From NCBI GenBank assembly GCA_030248295.1, contig JASANH010001222.1, forward strand, positions 62,001-126,000: DNA of 64,000 bases, in the 5' to 3' direction. The DNA is from Mesodorylaimus sp. YZB2_4 (Eukaryota; Nematoda; Enoplea; Dorylaimida; Dorylaimidae). The notes beneath the pieces were generated by a model that searched no databases, had not been told where the DNA came from, and worked only from the letters and a program-made list of their open reading frames with translations. Positions 38,620 to 51,088 of this stretch are shown here, piece after piece. The stretch's first letter is position 1, and each line of letters opens with the position of its first letter. The position numbers and the translations under genes are program-made.

Positions 38620-41600
38620 CTATAAACGGGTGGCCAGACCGCCTTTCGAAATTCTTTCATTCACGGATATTGGATACATGGACCCATCCATCGGCTTACA
38701 ATCTTGCGACACCGTCGTTACAGCCGATGTTGCATCCGACGACGCTGATGTTGTCGATGGTATGAAATAATGCGTTACCCCGTGGGGGTTCGTCACCGCC
38801 GTCACACCATATCTCGTCTCCACCGATCGATAACCTTTCGGGTAGCCATTCGATTGATGCACCACCGTCGGCGTGATCTCGCCATTTGCTCCTACCGGCT
38901 GCACTACAGTCAACTTGGGCGCGCAATCATCGCCAATCGACGGCGTTCCACCACCATTCATGGTATAGAATTTCGATCTCGCCGTAGTATAAATGGGCGA
39001 TGTTGATCGACCGTACGTTGATCTTCGCACTCCGTAAAACGTCGATCTCGCAATCGACATTGATGGCGGATCCGTTTTCGCCGCCATCATTTCCGACGAC
39101 GCCAATGAGGACGAAGTGGCAGCCATAGGTAGCGTGCAGTATTTGTTAAAAGGGACTGACGAAGCGCGATTTGCTGCCGACGCCACGACGAAGGTTGGTG
39201 GTGCTTTCGAGACACTCGATGTAGCCACATCCGTTCGAGTAGCTCCTATTTGACTTCCAGCGACGGTAAAACTTTCCATAAGTTGTTTCTGTGTTCGGAA
39301 GCAATTCTCGCACAAATAATTAGTTTGATGCGATGCTTGTCCACTGCAATCACCATTCATACATCGAACGAAAACATTGCTCGCGCTGAAACTGCGACTG
39401 ATTCGCTCTCGGCGTAGGGATCGACCAGGCTGGGGCGCCTTCTCCTTATCGCTTTCGAAACGGGCTCTGGCTGACTACAATGAAAAACCACATGTTGAGG
39501 AAGTAACAGAAAAACAGAACTCCCTTATTTCTAGCCAGAATCCGACAAACAGCAAACATGGACACTGCTAGCCGACAACTGATAATTTTCCCGCCTTTTT
39601 AAACTCAAATTTTGATTAATTGGATCTTCAAATGCAAAAAATATGACATAATTCAATTCCCGATTGAATAGGCCCTAACCAATTATTGAATCAAATGATC
39701 CATCTGACGCGAGTGCCCGCCCACTTGATCGCTTTTGCAGCAAGAAAACCAATTAATACAGGTCTGTTTCAAACCTGGCATGTTTTGTGCAAGACTCTGA
39801 CTCGCTCTAGATCCCACACTTTGGTGGTACATAACGCTCCTCACACAAAGTCCTACATTCGTCTGACCCAACATACCTTCAAATAATTTTCCACCAATTT
39901 CTCCATGAATTGATGATGCGTGTCCGTGTGCAATTGTGCACCCACAATAAGACTGGGGTCAGCCACGTCCGCCAGTGCGATAGTTTCATAGGCGAATTGA
40001 TGTCGTATATTGGCACGCAGGGGAGTCTCGTGACTGCTGATATATCCATTCTTCTGGTATCGTCCATCTCTATTCTTCGATTTTAGTCTTCGTTTGATTG
40101 TTCGCGTGAATCTCGACCAAATAATTTTTGCTGAAGGCGCTGCATTGAATTTTAAGGAATTTCTTCTCACTTCTAATGCTCCAGTCGAACCCGTGACTTG
40201 ACGAGGAACCGAATCCAACGAACGAATATCGTTATGAATAAATGAACCGTCGTGAGAACCGAATCGTCCTTGCGGTGCCGATGACAGCAGGCCGGTATGA
40301 GCTGGTGCCGATTTCGGTTTCTTCGCCGACACTTTCGTCAATCCAACATAGCGTGCGATTAAATCGAGCTTGCTCTTCTCATTCAACGTAGCAGCTGCAG
40401 CAATTTTGTTGTCTTCCTCATCTGTCCACCACGTGAAATCTGGTCCAGGATCGCTGGCGAAATGCAGCGGCAATAGACGATGTTCTTTGTCCGTTATCGG
40501 TACTAGGGCTGCAAAACAATGGTACTGACGATTTAGCACAACCAAGCTGCCACCTGTTAAGAGCTTACCTGGCGATTGTTTATCTACTCTCTGTTGGCCC
40601 TGCATAACAACCAGTGCAGAAAAGTGAGCAGCATCGTAACAAAGGACGAGCGGTGATCTGAAGACGCACAACATATCATCTTGATTTTTTGCAAGTTTCA
40701 GATTCATAGACTATTATTGAATGCCATATGCAGTCCCTCCCTCTCCATTCTTCAACAAACATACCTGTGGCATTCGGCAGGCGAACACTCCAACGGTAAA
40801 TAAATGCCTCCGAAAGGAATCGGAGCGAACGCCTCTCCGCCAGCATCTCGTAACACAGTGTCTGCGATGACAATTATTGGCCGTTTCAAAACGTGCGCCA
40901 GCGCGAATACGTGCAATTCTTCGAGACTTTCGTAGACCGTATCCGAGCCGTCGTCCGAAGGTTCGACCACTTGATTCGGCAATGGAGTAGATCTAAAAAT
41001 GACCTGGCTCACTTTCTCGAACCACCCATTCGCACGAATAATACACTTACACATGATCTGCGTCGCTCAAGGGCTCAGTCGAATTGGGCTTGCTTCTCGG
41101 CTGAGGCGATGCCAATCGCAAAATGTTTTCCCACTCGGCACGCCACTCGTCCTCCGAATAGATCAGTCCTGCCTGGAACGAAGACGGTCATTTAATGAAG
41201 ACTACACAAAGGCACGCCTTCTAAGACGACAAGCCATCGTTATTCTCAAGTCGATTTATTAATACGAGCCAATCAGCGAACAGCTGCGCAGCTATGCTAA
41301 CATCGACGGCAAGGAAAAACGTACCTCCTTGTTTTGATGCGTTTGCTGCCATCGCCAACGTCGCCATAAGGCGTGTCGCCGACTGCCTTTCGTCAAGATT
41401 AAATGCAAGGCTCCTCTCAAAACGAGAAGACGATCGTGGAATCCCCACATACCTGACAAAAAGAATAAACTTGTGTCTCGGGTGAAATGACAAAATTGAG
41501 ATGTTTTGACTCACCCAAAGAAGCCGCGTGAAGTAAACAGTTACCATCCCCTGTCGTCGCCAAAGGCCACAGTTTCTGACACATTCCTCCAACTGTCCAC

Positions 41601-42739
41601 CAATTCAAATGTCCTGCAAAAATAGAAAATATTCGCAAACTGTGGAAGACAAAGAATTAAACACTCACCTGAACCTTCCAAGGCTTTCAAGGAGGCAGTT
41701 TCAATCAAATCCTTTTCCAAGAAAGCTCGAAATTCCTCATCAAAATCATTCAAATTTGGCAACGTAAATGTATAAGTTGGCGTCTCGATGTGGCATGGAT
41801 TATTTCCATTTGTTCCATTCCTGGAATACAGCGATGACACGCTCGTGCCACTGCTTCGATGCGATTTCGTATTAGATGAATCGGATGAGCTAGTTTTTCG
41901 ATCGTCATGCGTATTTTCCGAATGTATACTTCGCGATAATTGCCGACGAACATTCGAAACAATGTCTGCATTGTCGACTGCAGCAGAAAAGCCGCGAGAA
42001 AGTCGTTTTTCTAAAAAATATTGCGAATCAGAAACCATTGTACTTCGCTCATGGCCATATTAGACTCACGCTCATAACTCATACTTTACTCATTGCCCAA
42101 GCAAATACATGCACACGGTGGGGGGGGGGGGGCACTTCAAGGAACCATCCAGACTTGAGACTATCAAATATCTTTTTGCATTGTTGGATCTGAACGTGGA
42201 CAACTTTGGGAAACTTTTACCTCCAGAATCCATTTTCGAGAACTGATGCGAATTGACCGTGCCACCGATTGAGCTACTCCTATTCGACCATGTTGATGGG
42301 GATTCCGAGCTTTTGAGCTGAGTCAAATTCGAATAAGCTTTTAAGGCACTTGCGATATCCCAATTCTTCTCTAAAACGCAAATTTTTTATTATTAGTACG
42401 TACGACAGCTAGGCTGGAGCTTTCGTGATTTCAAAAATTACTAAAGTAGGGACATGTAGGCCTAATTATTTTATAAAAGCAGCGCCGGCAAAGCGGTTAA
42501 TTTTAGAAAAGTTTTGACCTTAATATTGAACTTTTTTCGCAATGTGCAGCCTAATTAAGTTGATTAAAGAAAAAATTAGGTATACGTTAGGGCACATTTA
42601 AAAGGACGAATTTACGTAGCTACTGTAGGTAGGCCTACTTAAAAGCTGCATAGGAAAAAATCTTACCAGCAAGGATATCCCGCGCCAGGCCACTTTCAGC
42701 ACCTGTTTGGGCGATAAAATCAGCTAGCGTTTGGTCCAT
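38620..42739 (-). CDS. OTUD7: OTU deubiquitinase, Cezanne/OTUD7 family
   Basis: Known Cezanne enzymes cleave Lys11-linked ubiquitin chains and act in mitosis and NF-kB control. Ten exons on the minus strand join to 905 aa: 42667-42739, 42221-42370, 41669-42010, 41515-41613, 41325-41452, 41051-41172, 40765-40992, 40569-40657, 39877-40508 and 38620-39474. The N-terminus is a UBA domain ([33 protein letters not shown]). The OTU domain begins [20 protein letters not shown] and has the catalytic Cys in [13 protein letters not shown]. It continues with [67 protein letters not shown] and the catalytic His in [11 protein letters not shown]. The C-terminal exon opens with an A20-type zinc finger (CMNGDC then [10 protein letters not shown]). 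All the landmarks of the family are present in order, so the gene looks intact. Confidence 0.95.
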
Positions 42740-43885
42740 TCGTGTATACTTTTCCTGATCTTCCAAATCGTTAGTATAAAAACTATCGCCCAAAAAACCA
42801 CGCTGCGATGCAACCGAAACTTTATCACCAAATTGACAGATTTAACATCTAAATTAAACCATTTTTGAAAATGATCAAATCTTTCGATGCAATTGCATAG
42901 GGTGCTGATACGCCTACTCACAATCGTCGAATCAAAACACGCAAACAACGTACACCTAGCATAAAATACGTAATCAGAGAAAAGACTACGTCAACGAAAA
43001 GGCACCACCCGGGTGCAACAATCCATGTCGCACTGCCGATGGGACGAAGTTTGTCTGCTCTTGCCGCCATTCTACAAAAATAAGAGTAAACGCGAAATAA
43101 TGATTTTTTGAAAATAATATCTTAAGAAAATAAGTCCTTAGTCACCTTTTTGGGTGATGAAAATATTAGAATTCCCCGAACTCGACGACGGCGCTAGAAG
43201 AAGCATTACCATTTTGAATTCCCGCTGCAAAGAATGTGCGGTCAAGTACTTGAGCATCATTACAAAGGGACAATTTCGAAGGCCGACTCGACGCCGATTG
43301 GTTAGTTCATATTTATCGATTTATTTTGGCGCGAAATCAGGGACAAAGGCGCACACAAGAATTGTCGGCAGAAAATAAAGTTCCCTCCCATTACTGTAAT
43401 TGTTCTCTATTTCTGGAAAAATCATCGTCAAAGTGAACGAATCGCATCACGAAAAGTTAGAAACACGACTTCAAAAATGGGTGATAACAAACCAGGCGGT
43501 AAGATAACTTTCTTTTGCGACCAGCAGGGTAGACCGTACTCGGACCTCTTAAGATTTTTCCTTCCGTGTAGCCTTTTGCGGAAAAACCGCATGGTAAATG
43601 TTTTAGTCTCAGAAACATACTGTACTCTTGGATCATAGGCTATGAACTTGGGTTCTGAAGATATCCCGTCATGCTCGATGGCGCGTAGGCCTATGTTTTC
43701 GGGGATCCGATTTATGCCATTAATGAAACTGAAGTTCATGATTTCGCGGAAACTGACGAGTGCTTTCCAGTTTTTGTTTTGAAGCTTCGTGCTCGCTAAA
43801 CGATCCACCGTTGGGTAAGGACAACAGAATGTTTTGAAAAGTGCTTGTCGATATGGGATTGAAGGCCACGCGGAAATGCGGGTTT

Positions 43886-44220
43886 CAAGTATGGGAAAGG
43901 TCGGCTGGGTCAGAGGGGGTTTTGGGGGTGGGGAGGGGGGTCGCGTGTGAGACAGGTCAGGCCAGGTCAGGTTTGGGTCGAGTCGAGTGAGTGAGTTGTA
44001 TGACTGTTTACATTCAGTACTGTATGCTGGCTGGACAATTGGCCTGTGCTTGGAGGCAAGGGTTTGGTCAGTCAAATCAGGTCTTGGTCCTGCCCGGATA
44101 CAATTTGATCGCTTTTGCTTGCTTCCTTTTCTTTCTTCCTGCTGGAGGTGGGGGGAAGGTTTCGAGAGGAAGGGTTCAATGTCCTGGCTGGCCCAACACC
44201 CCCCCGCGTCGATACTTGGT
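43886..44220 (+). repeat. Dispersed repeat copy A (inverted mate inside an Argonaute intron)
   Basis: This copy runs from CAAGTATGGGAAAGGTCGGC to CGTCGATACTTGGT and has inverted ends of the type CAAGTAT/ATACTTG. Shared blocks with copy B include CGCTTTTGCTTGCTTCCTTT and AGTTGTATGACTGTTTA, read in opposite orientation. It lies about 1.3 kb upstream of the Argonaute coding start. Confidence 0.65.
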
Positions 44221-44250
44221 GGGTTTTAAAGGTATAATAAAATTCCAATA

Positions 44251-44337
44251 CAGTCGACCTCGGATAACTGCATCCGCTCGCGACGCTAAAAAAAAGAGTT
44301 GCAATTAGCCGATTTTGCAATTATGCGAGGTCGACTG
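44251..44337. mobile_element. Tc1/pogo-type MITE, 87 bp
   Basis: The ends CAGTCGACCTCGGATAACTG and its inverse (CAATTATGCGAGGTCGACTG) form an inverted repeat of about 22 bp. They resemble pogo/Tigger termini, which start CAGTCGAC or similar. The interior is only about 40 bp. The left flank is TA but the right flank is TG, so the target duplication is imperfect. Confidence 0.55.
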
Positions 44338-44429
44338 TGCAGTATTCCCCAAAATTCAATTTCCTGAAAAAATTTTAATGCCCGCAAATATTTAAATTTT
44401 TCCCTCGAAATTTAAATTTTCTTCGTCAT

Positions 44430-45375
44430 GTTTAGACCACCTGTTTTTGGAAAATGATCTGATCCCCTTCCCACAAACGAAGTTAGCGATGATGGTTGAG
44501 AATAGAAGGAAACGTTTTGGGTGTGACCAGAGTGCTGCTCCTGGTCTTTTTCTAGTCAGCAGTCAGATTGAGCACCATCTCATGCGAAATATAGAAAACG
44601 TAGTCCAAATAGGAATAGTAGACTCTCAAAGTGCCCGCCGACTCGTGCCGGGCCCAATGCGGCGCTATGGAAAGCCGTAGTCGGTTTGAAGTATACCTTA
44701 TACCTGCGGCGGATTTTTCATATTAGTTAAAATCAAGCCATTATAATCAGTTTATTGACATGAAGTGGCAGCCCGTGGCACGTAGGGTTCCCAAAGACCA
44801 CTAAAATGCATGAATTCCCAGCTTTTTTCTGGTCGAGTTAAAGTATTCAACCCTACTGGTTATTTCCCGCGAAAATGGCGTGGCGCGATACCTTCGATTA
44901 GAGTCAACATCGCTGACTGGATATCCAAGGTAGTGTAGACCCCCCCCCCCCCCCTAAAAAATTTTGGAAAAGTTTTTGTAAAGGTGGCCGTTCTCATTTT
45001 TTAGACCACCCTGTGCCGCGCCCGGCTAGGGTGTGCAGGTCATGCAGTCTGTGCCCTCCACCTTTACTATTTTTGGACCCCCCCCTGCTATTCTTGGCAG
45101 AAGAAAATTTTTTTACATGGCAAAGACCCCCTGTCGCGCCCAGCAAGAATGTGCAGGTACCTTTGCTACCCCCACCCCACCTCCTTTTGAAGAAAAATTT
45201 TCCTTTTTATGGTAAAAAAGACCCAATGCTTTGCATTGGAAGGCCAGACCTTATTTATAAATTTTCGCGGGATTTATCTACAATTTCAAAAAATTTTATT
45301 TTTACGAGCCACCCCTCCCCCTCACGGTAAGAAAATCAGACCCCCCTTCCCGCAGACGAAGTCAGCGATGTTGAT
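44430..45375. repeat. Degenerate direct repeats
   Basis: CCCCTTCCCACAAACGAAGT at about 44461 recurs as CCCCTTCCCGCAGACGAAGT at about 45343. AGACCACCTG at about 44432 recurs as AGACCACCCTG at about 45002. A segment GCGCCCGGCTAGGGTGTGCA at about 45018 recurs as GCGCCCAGCAAGAATGTGCA at about 45135. The array is old and diverged. Confidence 0.5.
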
Positions 45376-45539
45376 TAGAGTGCAGTGCCCGCTTCTGGTG
45401 GTTTTCTATCTTCATATCCAAACGAACTGCTTGAAATTGACAAAATGGTGTAAATATGTGCACCGTATGAATTGCAATACTGATAAAAGGCATGAAGGCG
45501 TGACAACTCTTTTCAAGAAGAGCGACTCCAATTGATCTG

Positions 45540-48500
45540 TGTGTGTTTATTTTTTGGTCTTTTCGAGGAGGAGTAAAAAAACGATATCGTGTTCAGGCTC
45601 TCGAAGGGGCGCTGGCCGTGGCAAACCATCTTCGCAGCAGCCGACTCACCCTGGGTCACAAGAATTGGAAGGCTCTCCCGCTGATCGTGAGCCGAAAGAA
45701 GAAACTGAAGCGCCTGCTGGCAGAGGTGATTAGGATTTTTACTGTAATTATTCTTGTTTTAATTTTTGCCGTTTTCAGCTTTTCCGCGAGCTCGAGGACG
45801 AGGCAAGGTAGTCTCTAGGCAGCAGGAGCCAGCCCCTGGGCGTCTGGGGGAAGAAACAACGGAGAGTTCGGCGGCGAGTGCTACTGACAAAAATATAGGA
45901 AGCGTGGAGGTAATTTGTAAGTTTTTTATTCTTTACGTTTCGGTGGCAGTTATTTTTTTAGGTGACATATGCTTCTCGTCCAGGAAATGGTTCTGCTGGT
46001 CGCGGGATAAAGCTGGAAACCAACCACTTTCCAATAGTCATACAACAATCCTTCGAAGTTTTTCAGTATGAAGTGAACATAGCGCCAGATTTCGCGCCCG
46101 ACAGTAAGGTCATGGATCGGTATGGTTGATTTTATCCGTTTTACCTTCCTTTGCTTTTTACCTAGTTTGTCGGCACTTTCAGTGATGACAATCGCAGAAT
46201 CTTTTGGCATTTGCTCGCCAAAGCTGACTTTACTGAGCAGTTCGGAGACCAATATCAAGTTGTATACGACAGCTCAAGCATTATGTTTTGGAGAAAACGG
46301 GAAGGACAGCCGTGTATTCCCCGTTTTACCGTATGTCTCTTATTTTTCATGCGCAGCTAGTTATCAAAAAATTTGGTGGTTTTCACCTTAGACGAAAGTG
46401 CAAGTTCAAACGAGTCGAGATCTAGCGCCAGTAAGGACTTGATTAGATACGATCAAATATGCGTCTGTCACAAATTTTGATTTTAAGAAAAGCTACACTA
46501 TCAGTCTTCTGTTCAAAGATACGATTGGTATGAGGTTTCAAGGAGAAGACGCTTCTTCATTGCAACTTCGTTTACAATGCTTGGATATTGTCTGTCGCCA
46601 AGGCTGCTCCCTTTTTGGAACGAATATGTGAGATTTTGACATAGCATATTAGTCATTGTGATGAATCTCTCGAAGTTCTTTTTTGTCTTTTAGTGATCGC
46701 ACGGAAAAATGGTATCCTTTCCGATCAACTGTGTATGAAATTCCTCGACAGCGAGCAGGGCTGGATTTGGGTGGCGGCTGCGAAATGTGGTATGGATTGT
46801 TTACCAGCGCTCACGTTGGACGAGATAGTCGGCCGTTGCTGAATATTGATGGTACTTCAGATACTCCTATTGTTAGTGCCCCTTTACTAAAGACTTCATT
46901 TTGTAGTTGCTCACGGAACGTTCTACCGTGGCCGTATGCCATACTATCTGATCGATTTTCTGATAGACGTTCTGAACGATGCCCTCAAGTTAGTTTTTTC
47001 TGTCGTGTGAAGGTTTTCCATTTGATCGCAGGTTTGCTTCAGGCCAACAAAATATAGCTGGTCGCAATTAAATGTGAACACAGCGTTGAGTCATAGGGAG
47101 CTTGAGATTTTTCAAAGAGCGGTCAAAGGTATAGCTTGTTTTTTTTTTGTCGTAGGGTTAATGTGCAGTATAACAGATCTCTTTGGTCAGGTTTAAAAAT
47201 TCGAATATTTCATCGTCAAAATGTTACTCGAGAATACCGCGTACAGAGTGTTCCTGGAACCGCTGTTGGAACGACGTTCGTCAATCAAGAAAACCGCTCT
47301 GTGACCGTCGCATCTTATTTTCAAGAAAGATACGGCCCGTTGAAATATCCGAGCTTACCAGTAGTGCATGTTGGGCCGAAGAATAAAAAGTGCTATATGC
47401 CAATTGAAGTAAGTTGCTTTGCTTATTTGCGGAAGTCCCGTTGTCAAATGTTTATTTCCATAGGTGTGCTTCTTAATTTCTCCTCAGCGCCGCACGAAAA
47501 AGTTGACAGAAACTCAGTTGTCGACTATAATTCGAGTAAGTGTGATAACATGAATACGTATTTTGCCTTGTTTTACCTCTACGTTTCTAGACATCAGCAG
47601 TTCCAGCACCGCAAAGAAGGCAGAAAATTTATGACATGATGCGATCTGCCAACTTCAATCAGTATGTGTCTTTCCATGCATACTTTCTGAAATCCATACC
47701 AAGTATGGGCAAGGGGGCGTTGGGCCGGCCAGGACACTGAACTCTTCCTCTCAAACCTCGCCCCCTCTACCTCACGATCAGGTCCAACAGGAAGGAAGCA
47801 AAAGCGATCAAATTGTATCTGGGCTGGACCAAGACCTGACCTGACTGGCCAAGCCCTTGCCTCAAAGCACAGGCCAATCGCCCAGCCAACCTACGGTACT
47901 GTATCTAAACAGTCATACAACTTACTCGACTCGACCAAAACCTGATCTGTGTCTCACAAGCAATCAGATCGGGCTTGCCATTGTCATAGCACAGGAAAGC
48001 CAGCCTAGTCTGGCCAGGTCTAGCTAGATCTTTTGATCAAGCTTGGATTTGAATGTGCTGTGCTGTGCTTCTTATTCAGCTCTCAATAATTGGAAAACAA
48101 CGTTATGATAATAAGTCAAAGAACCAAAATGCGTTGCTTTCTATTCTCACAATCAGTCAAACACTTCTAAGGAGGGCATTCAAGTCAAGGAAATACTGAA
48201 GGATATAAAATTTTGAAGCATAGCTTTTATAACAGGAAAATGCGTCAAAGGCACATTAAGCAGTAATTTCTAAAAGTTTCGCCTCGGCGGGGCGGGGGAT
48301 ATGCGCCCGCCCCGTGCCCACCGCTGCGCTTTGCGCCCTGACCGCGCAGCGTTCATCTTGGCTATCTCTCCTACTCCCTTCCCAACACCTCCCCTAACCC
48401 AGCCGACCTTGCCCATACTTGATCCATACATGCGAAAATTCACTTCAATTTCTAGGGATCCGTGGTTGAATAGTTACGGTATTAAAATCGAGCCAGACAT

Positions 48501-50563
48501 GACCAAGGTTAAAGGCCGCGTGTAAGTGCAAAATTCACCTTCTTTGTGAATAATCCTTTTAATACTGATCACTTGCTTCAGGCTGCCGCCTCAGAAAGTG
48601 GAATATAATGCAGCCGGCTGTCGCAGTCGCGAGGGGCCAATTGTGGAACCACGTAATGGAGAGTGGTCACTTGAAGGACAGAAAGTATTTCAAGCTGCTG
48701 CGCCATTATCTGAGTATGGCTTGCTGTTACCTCGTAATTATTATCCAGAGGGACTCCGGTGAGACTCATTTAATAAGATTTTAGTGTTTACTCTATTTTT
48801 TAAAAAGTTCAGCTCTGAATTCGCGTATCTGCATGAGCAAGGAGATCATATGGGTGTTAAGATCGGTCCGAGTCCGGCGTTGGTCGCGGATTATAATTCG
48901 ACGCCACAAGATATTGAGGCGAAGCTTAATTTATTTATGACAAAGTTAAAGACAAATCCGAATGTAAGTTGGGCAAGAAATTGTCTTTTGACGAACCACT
49001 ACTAATGATGTTTCTGATGTATTGTAGCGTCTGCGCTTTGTTTTCGTCGTCTTGGACAGAAAGGCGTCTGGAAGTTATGGTAATTTGAGCTATTATGAGC
49101 TTTTATCCTAAGCGGGCGGCTATGCATTCCTGACGGCAGCCCCAAAGTACAGTAGCGCACTAAAAATTTTTAATTTTAGCTGCAATCAAACGAGCTGCGG
49201 AGATCAACTTTGGTCTGATGACTCAATGTATTGTCTCGAAGACGGTCGATATGATTTCAAAGAAGGATAGAAAAGCTCAACAGACGGCCCAAAATTTGAT
49301 TTTGAAAGTAAACGCAAAAATGGGTGGTATCAATAATCGGCTGCATTCTGATACCATGTAAGGACAGTGTACGAAATGTCTAATGATTCATCCAGATGTC
49401 ATCTTTGATTCTAGTTGGGTTTCATTGACGAATAAGAACGATGCCACCTTATTTATTGGAGCTGATGTTTCCCATCCGCCGCCAACTGATAAAAGTGCGC
49501 CTTCTGTTGCTGCCGTAAGTGGTGCCAACTTCAGTGTGACCCGTTGCAATGAGTTTTTTCTTTGCAATTTCAGCTAGTATCAAACGTTGATTTGATTGCG
49601 ACACGCTACAGTGCATCAATTAAGCTTCAAAAATGTCGCCGGGGCTCTATCATGAGCTTACTTGATCCGTTAAAAGAACGTTTATTGGCATTTTTCAAGG
49701 CGACAAGTGGAAGCAAACCGAATCGTTTGATTTTTTATCGCGATGGCGTAGCTGAAAGTCAGTTTCCAGAGGTAAGACATTCTGGCTGGGGCATACAACA
49801 GAAGGGATACTCCTACAAAGATCGCTAAATTCGCAGGTTATTCGGACAGAACTGAAAGATATTCGCGAAGCTTGTGTTACGCTGGACACTAACTACCGTC
49901 CCAAAATTACGTTTATTGTTGGTATGAAGCGTCATCATACGCGATTTTTTTGCTCGGATCGGCAAGAACAATCGGGACGAAGCGGGAATGTGCCTCCAGG
50001 CACCATGGTCGACCAAATTATTACGAGTCCGAGGCTTTTCGATTTTTATTTAGTCAGTCATATTGGAATTCAGGTGATGATTTCCTTTTTTTATTGATGA
50101 ACCCGTGTCTTTGAGATTATTTTATGCGGCAAGAAGTAGGGATTGGTAGTTTTGATTTACTGTTTTGCCTCTTGCAGGGCACCAGTCGTCCCGTTCGTTA
50201 TACGGTCCTGCACGATGACAACTTATTCACAGCGGATCAAATTCAAGCCGTCACGTACGCTTTGTCGAACGTCTATTGTCGCTGTACGCGTTCTGTTAGT
50301 CTTCCTGCCCCTGTCTATTACGCTCATTTGGCATCACTGCGTGCAAAGTATCATTTGCAAGATAAGATGTAAGCGTTATTGACCGGCTTTTTGTCCGCCT
50401 ATTTCTTGTAGCCACATACCGTACTGTCTTTAGCGGAGATTTCGGCACCGACACGTTGTCAGTTGCTGGCGAGGACGGCGGCAGGGTCACGATTCCTGAA
50501 CACGAGCTCATGAATATGATTAGCGTGAAGGAGCCGTTGACCAACGAAATGTATTTCGTCTAA
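45540..50563 (+). CDS. Argonaute (AGO clade), altered catalytic tetrad
   Basis: This small-RNA-guided silencing protein is encoded by about 22 exons that all join in phase from 45779 on (927 aa); the first exon, ending 45725, has no clear ATG, so the true start may lie upstream. An RG-rich N-terminus ([16 protein letters not shown]) precedes the N domain and linker ([20 protein letters not shown]). PAZ lies around 47043-47535 ([32 protein letters not shown]). The MID pocket residues for the guide 5' phosphate are all kept: Tyr and Lys in SYAAIKR, Gln in MTQC, and Lys in [11 protein letters not shown]. In PIWI the first Asp (FIGADVSHP), the second Asp (FYRDGVAES) and the His (PAPVYYAHL) are present. 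The glutamate that should align with human AGO2 E637 is Gly ([10 protein letters not shown]). It ends MYFV, as AGOs end MYFA. One intron (47662-48455) is 794 bp and is mostly repeat. Confidence 0.93.
47700..48425 (-). repeat. Dispersed repeat copy B inside an Argonaute intron
   Basis: Read on the minus strand, this stretch shares long blocks with copy A at 43886-44220. On the plus strand it starts CCAAGTATGGGCAAGGGGGC, then TTGGGCCGGCCAGGACA, GGAAGCAAAAGCGATCAAAT and AACAGTCATACAACTTACTC, and it ends CTTGCCCATACTTGATCC. It is longer than copy A, with an extra segment at about 47960-48330. It accounts for the one long intron of the gene. Confidence 0.65.
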
Positions 50564-50630
50564 TTGGAATTAGCGGAAACCTGGATCAAGAAAGGGGGTG
50601 GAGAGGTAGTGGTTTTGTGTTTCTTTTACG

Positions 50631-50822
50631 ATTGTTAGCTTGGGTCGAACACGTCTGCTGTATTCATTTATTGTGTTGTATGTACATACTGCAGTTTCAA
50701 ATTCTCATTTCAGTCAGCTTTTTTGGATTGTTAGCTCGGGTCGAACACGTATACTGTATTCATTTATTGTGTTGTACATATGTACGTACTGCGGTTTTAA
50801 ATTCTGATTTCAGTCAGCTTTT
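50631..50822. repeat. Two-copy tandem repeat, about 93 bp each
   Basis: ATTGTTAGCTTGGGTCGAAC begins copy 1 at 50631 and ATTGTTAGCTCGGGTCGAAC begins copy 2 at 50727. Both continue through TGTATTCATTTATTGTGTTG and end CATTTCAGTCAGCTTTT or close to it. Identity is high, roughly 90 percent by eye. The pair is in the likely 3' UTR of the Argonaute gene. Confidence 0.85.
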
Positions 50823-51088
50823 GTTCACTCTTATTCATCTTATTGTACGGCACGGCTTAGCGTTGTTCCAGTTTGTCTCTTTTCGGTGAGATCGTACCAA
50901 TTGGCGTTATGGTTTTAATGTTTCCTTTTTTTCTTGAGTTTTTGCCGATATTTGCCTCTTGCTTTTGCTGTGTATCGTGTTTTTCTCTTTGGCGATTGCC
51001 AGTGATTATTCGATTATGCGGTCGATGATTTCGTTCTCTGTTAAATTTCAATTTCATTAAAAATGTGTCATTAGTGCTTAGTTTGTGG

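Larger units (their letters stand above)
42740..45538. other. Intergenic region upstream of Argonaute, repeat-rich
   Basis: I see no gene. It holds a repeat at 43886-44220, a short inverted-repeat element at 44251-44337, a C-run at about 44941-44955 and degenerate direct repeats at 44430-45375. A first exon of the Argonaute gene with its own ATG could lie here but was not identified. Confidence 0.5.

Noticed and set aside
39853-40707. OTUD7 exon read as one uninterrupted 284-codon ORF
   Set aside because: The segment 40509-40568 is an in-frame intron with GTAAGC and TTTGCAG; removing it restores the family spacing between the catalytic His and the LVPITD strand.
43428-44075. 215-codon minus-strand ORF
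   Set aside because: It overlaps the dispersed repeat, is Pro-rich from low-complexity DNA and resembles no family.
46122-46391. Alternative frame in the Argonaute N-region containing [10 protein letters not shown], resembling an AGO linker
   Set aside because: The other frame ([23 protein letters not shown]) matches the AGO N domain over a longer stretch and is the one whose splice phases join both neighbours.
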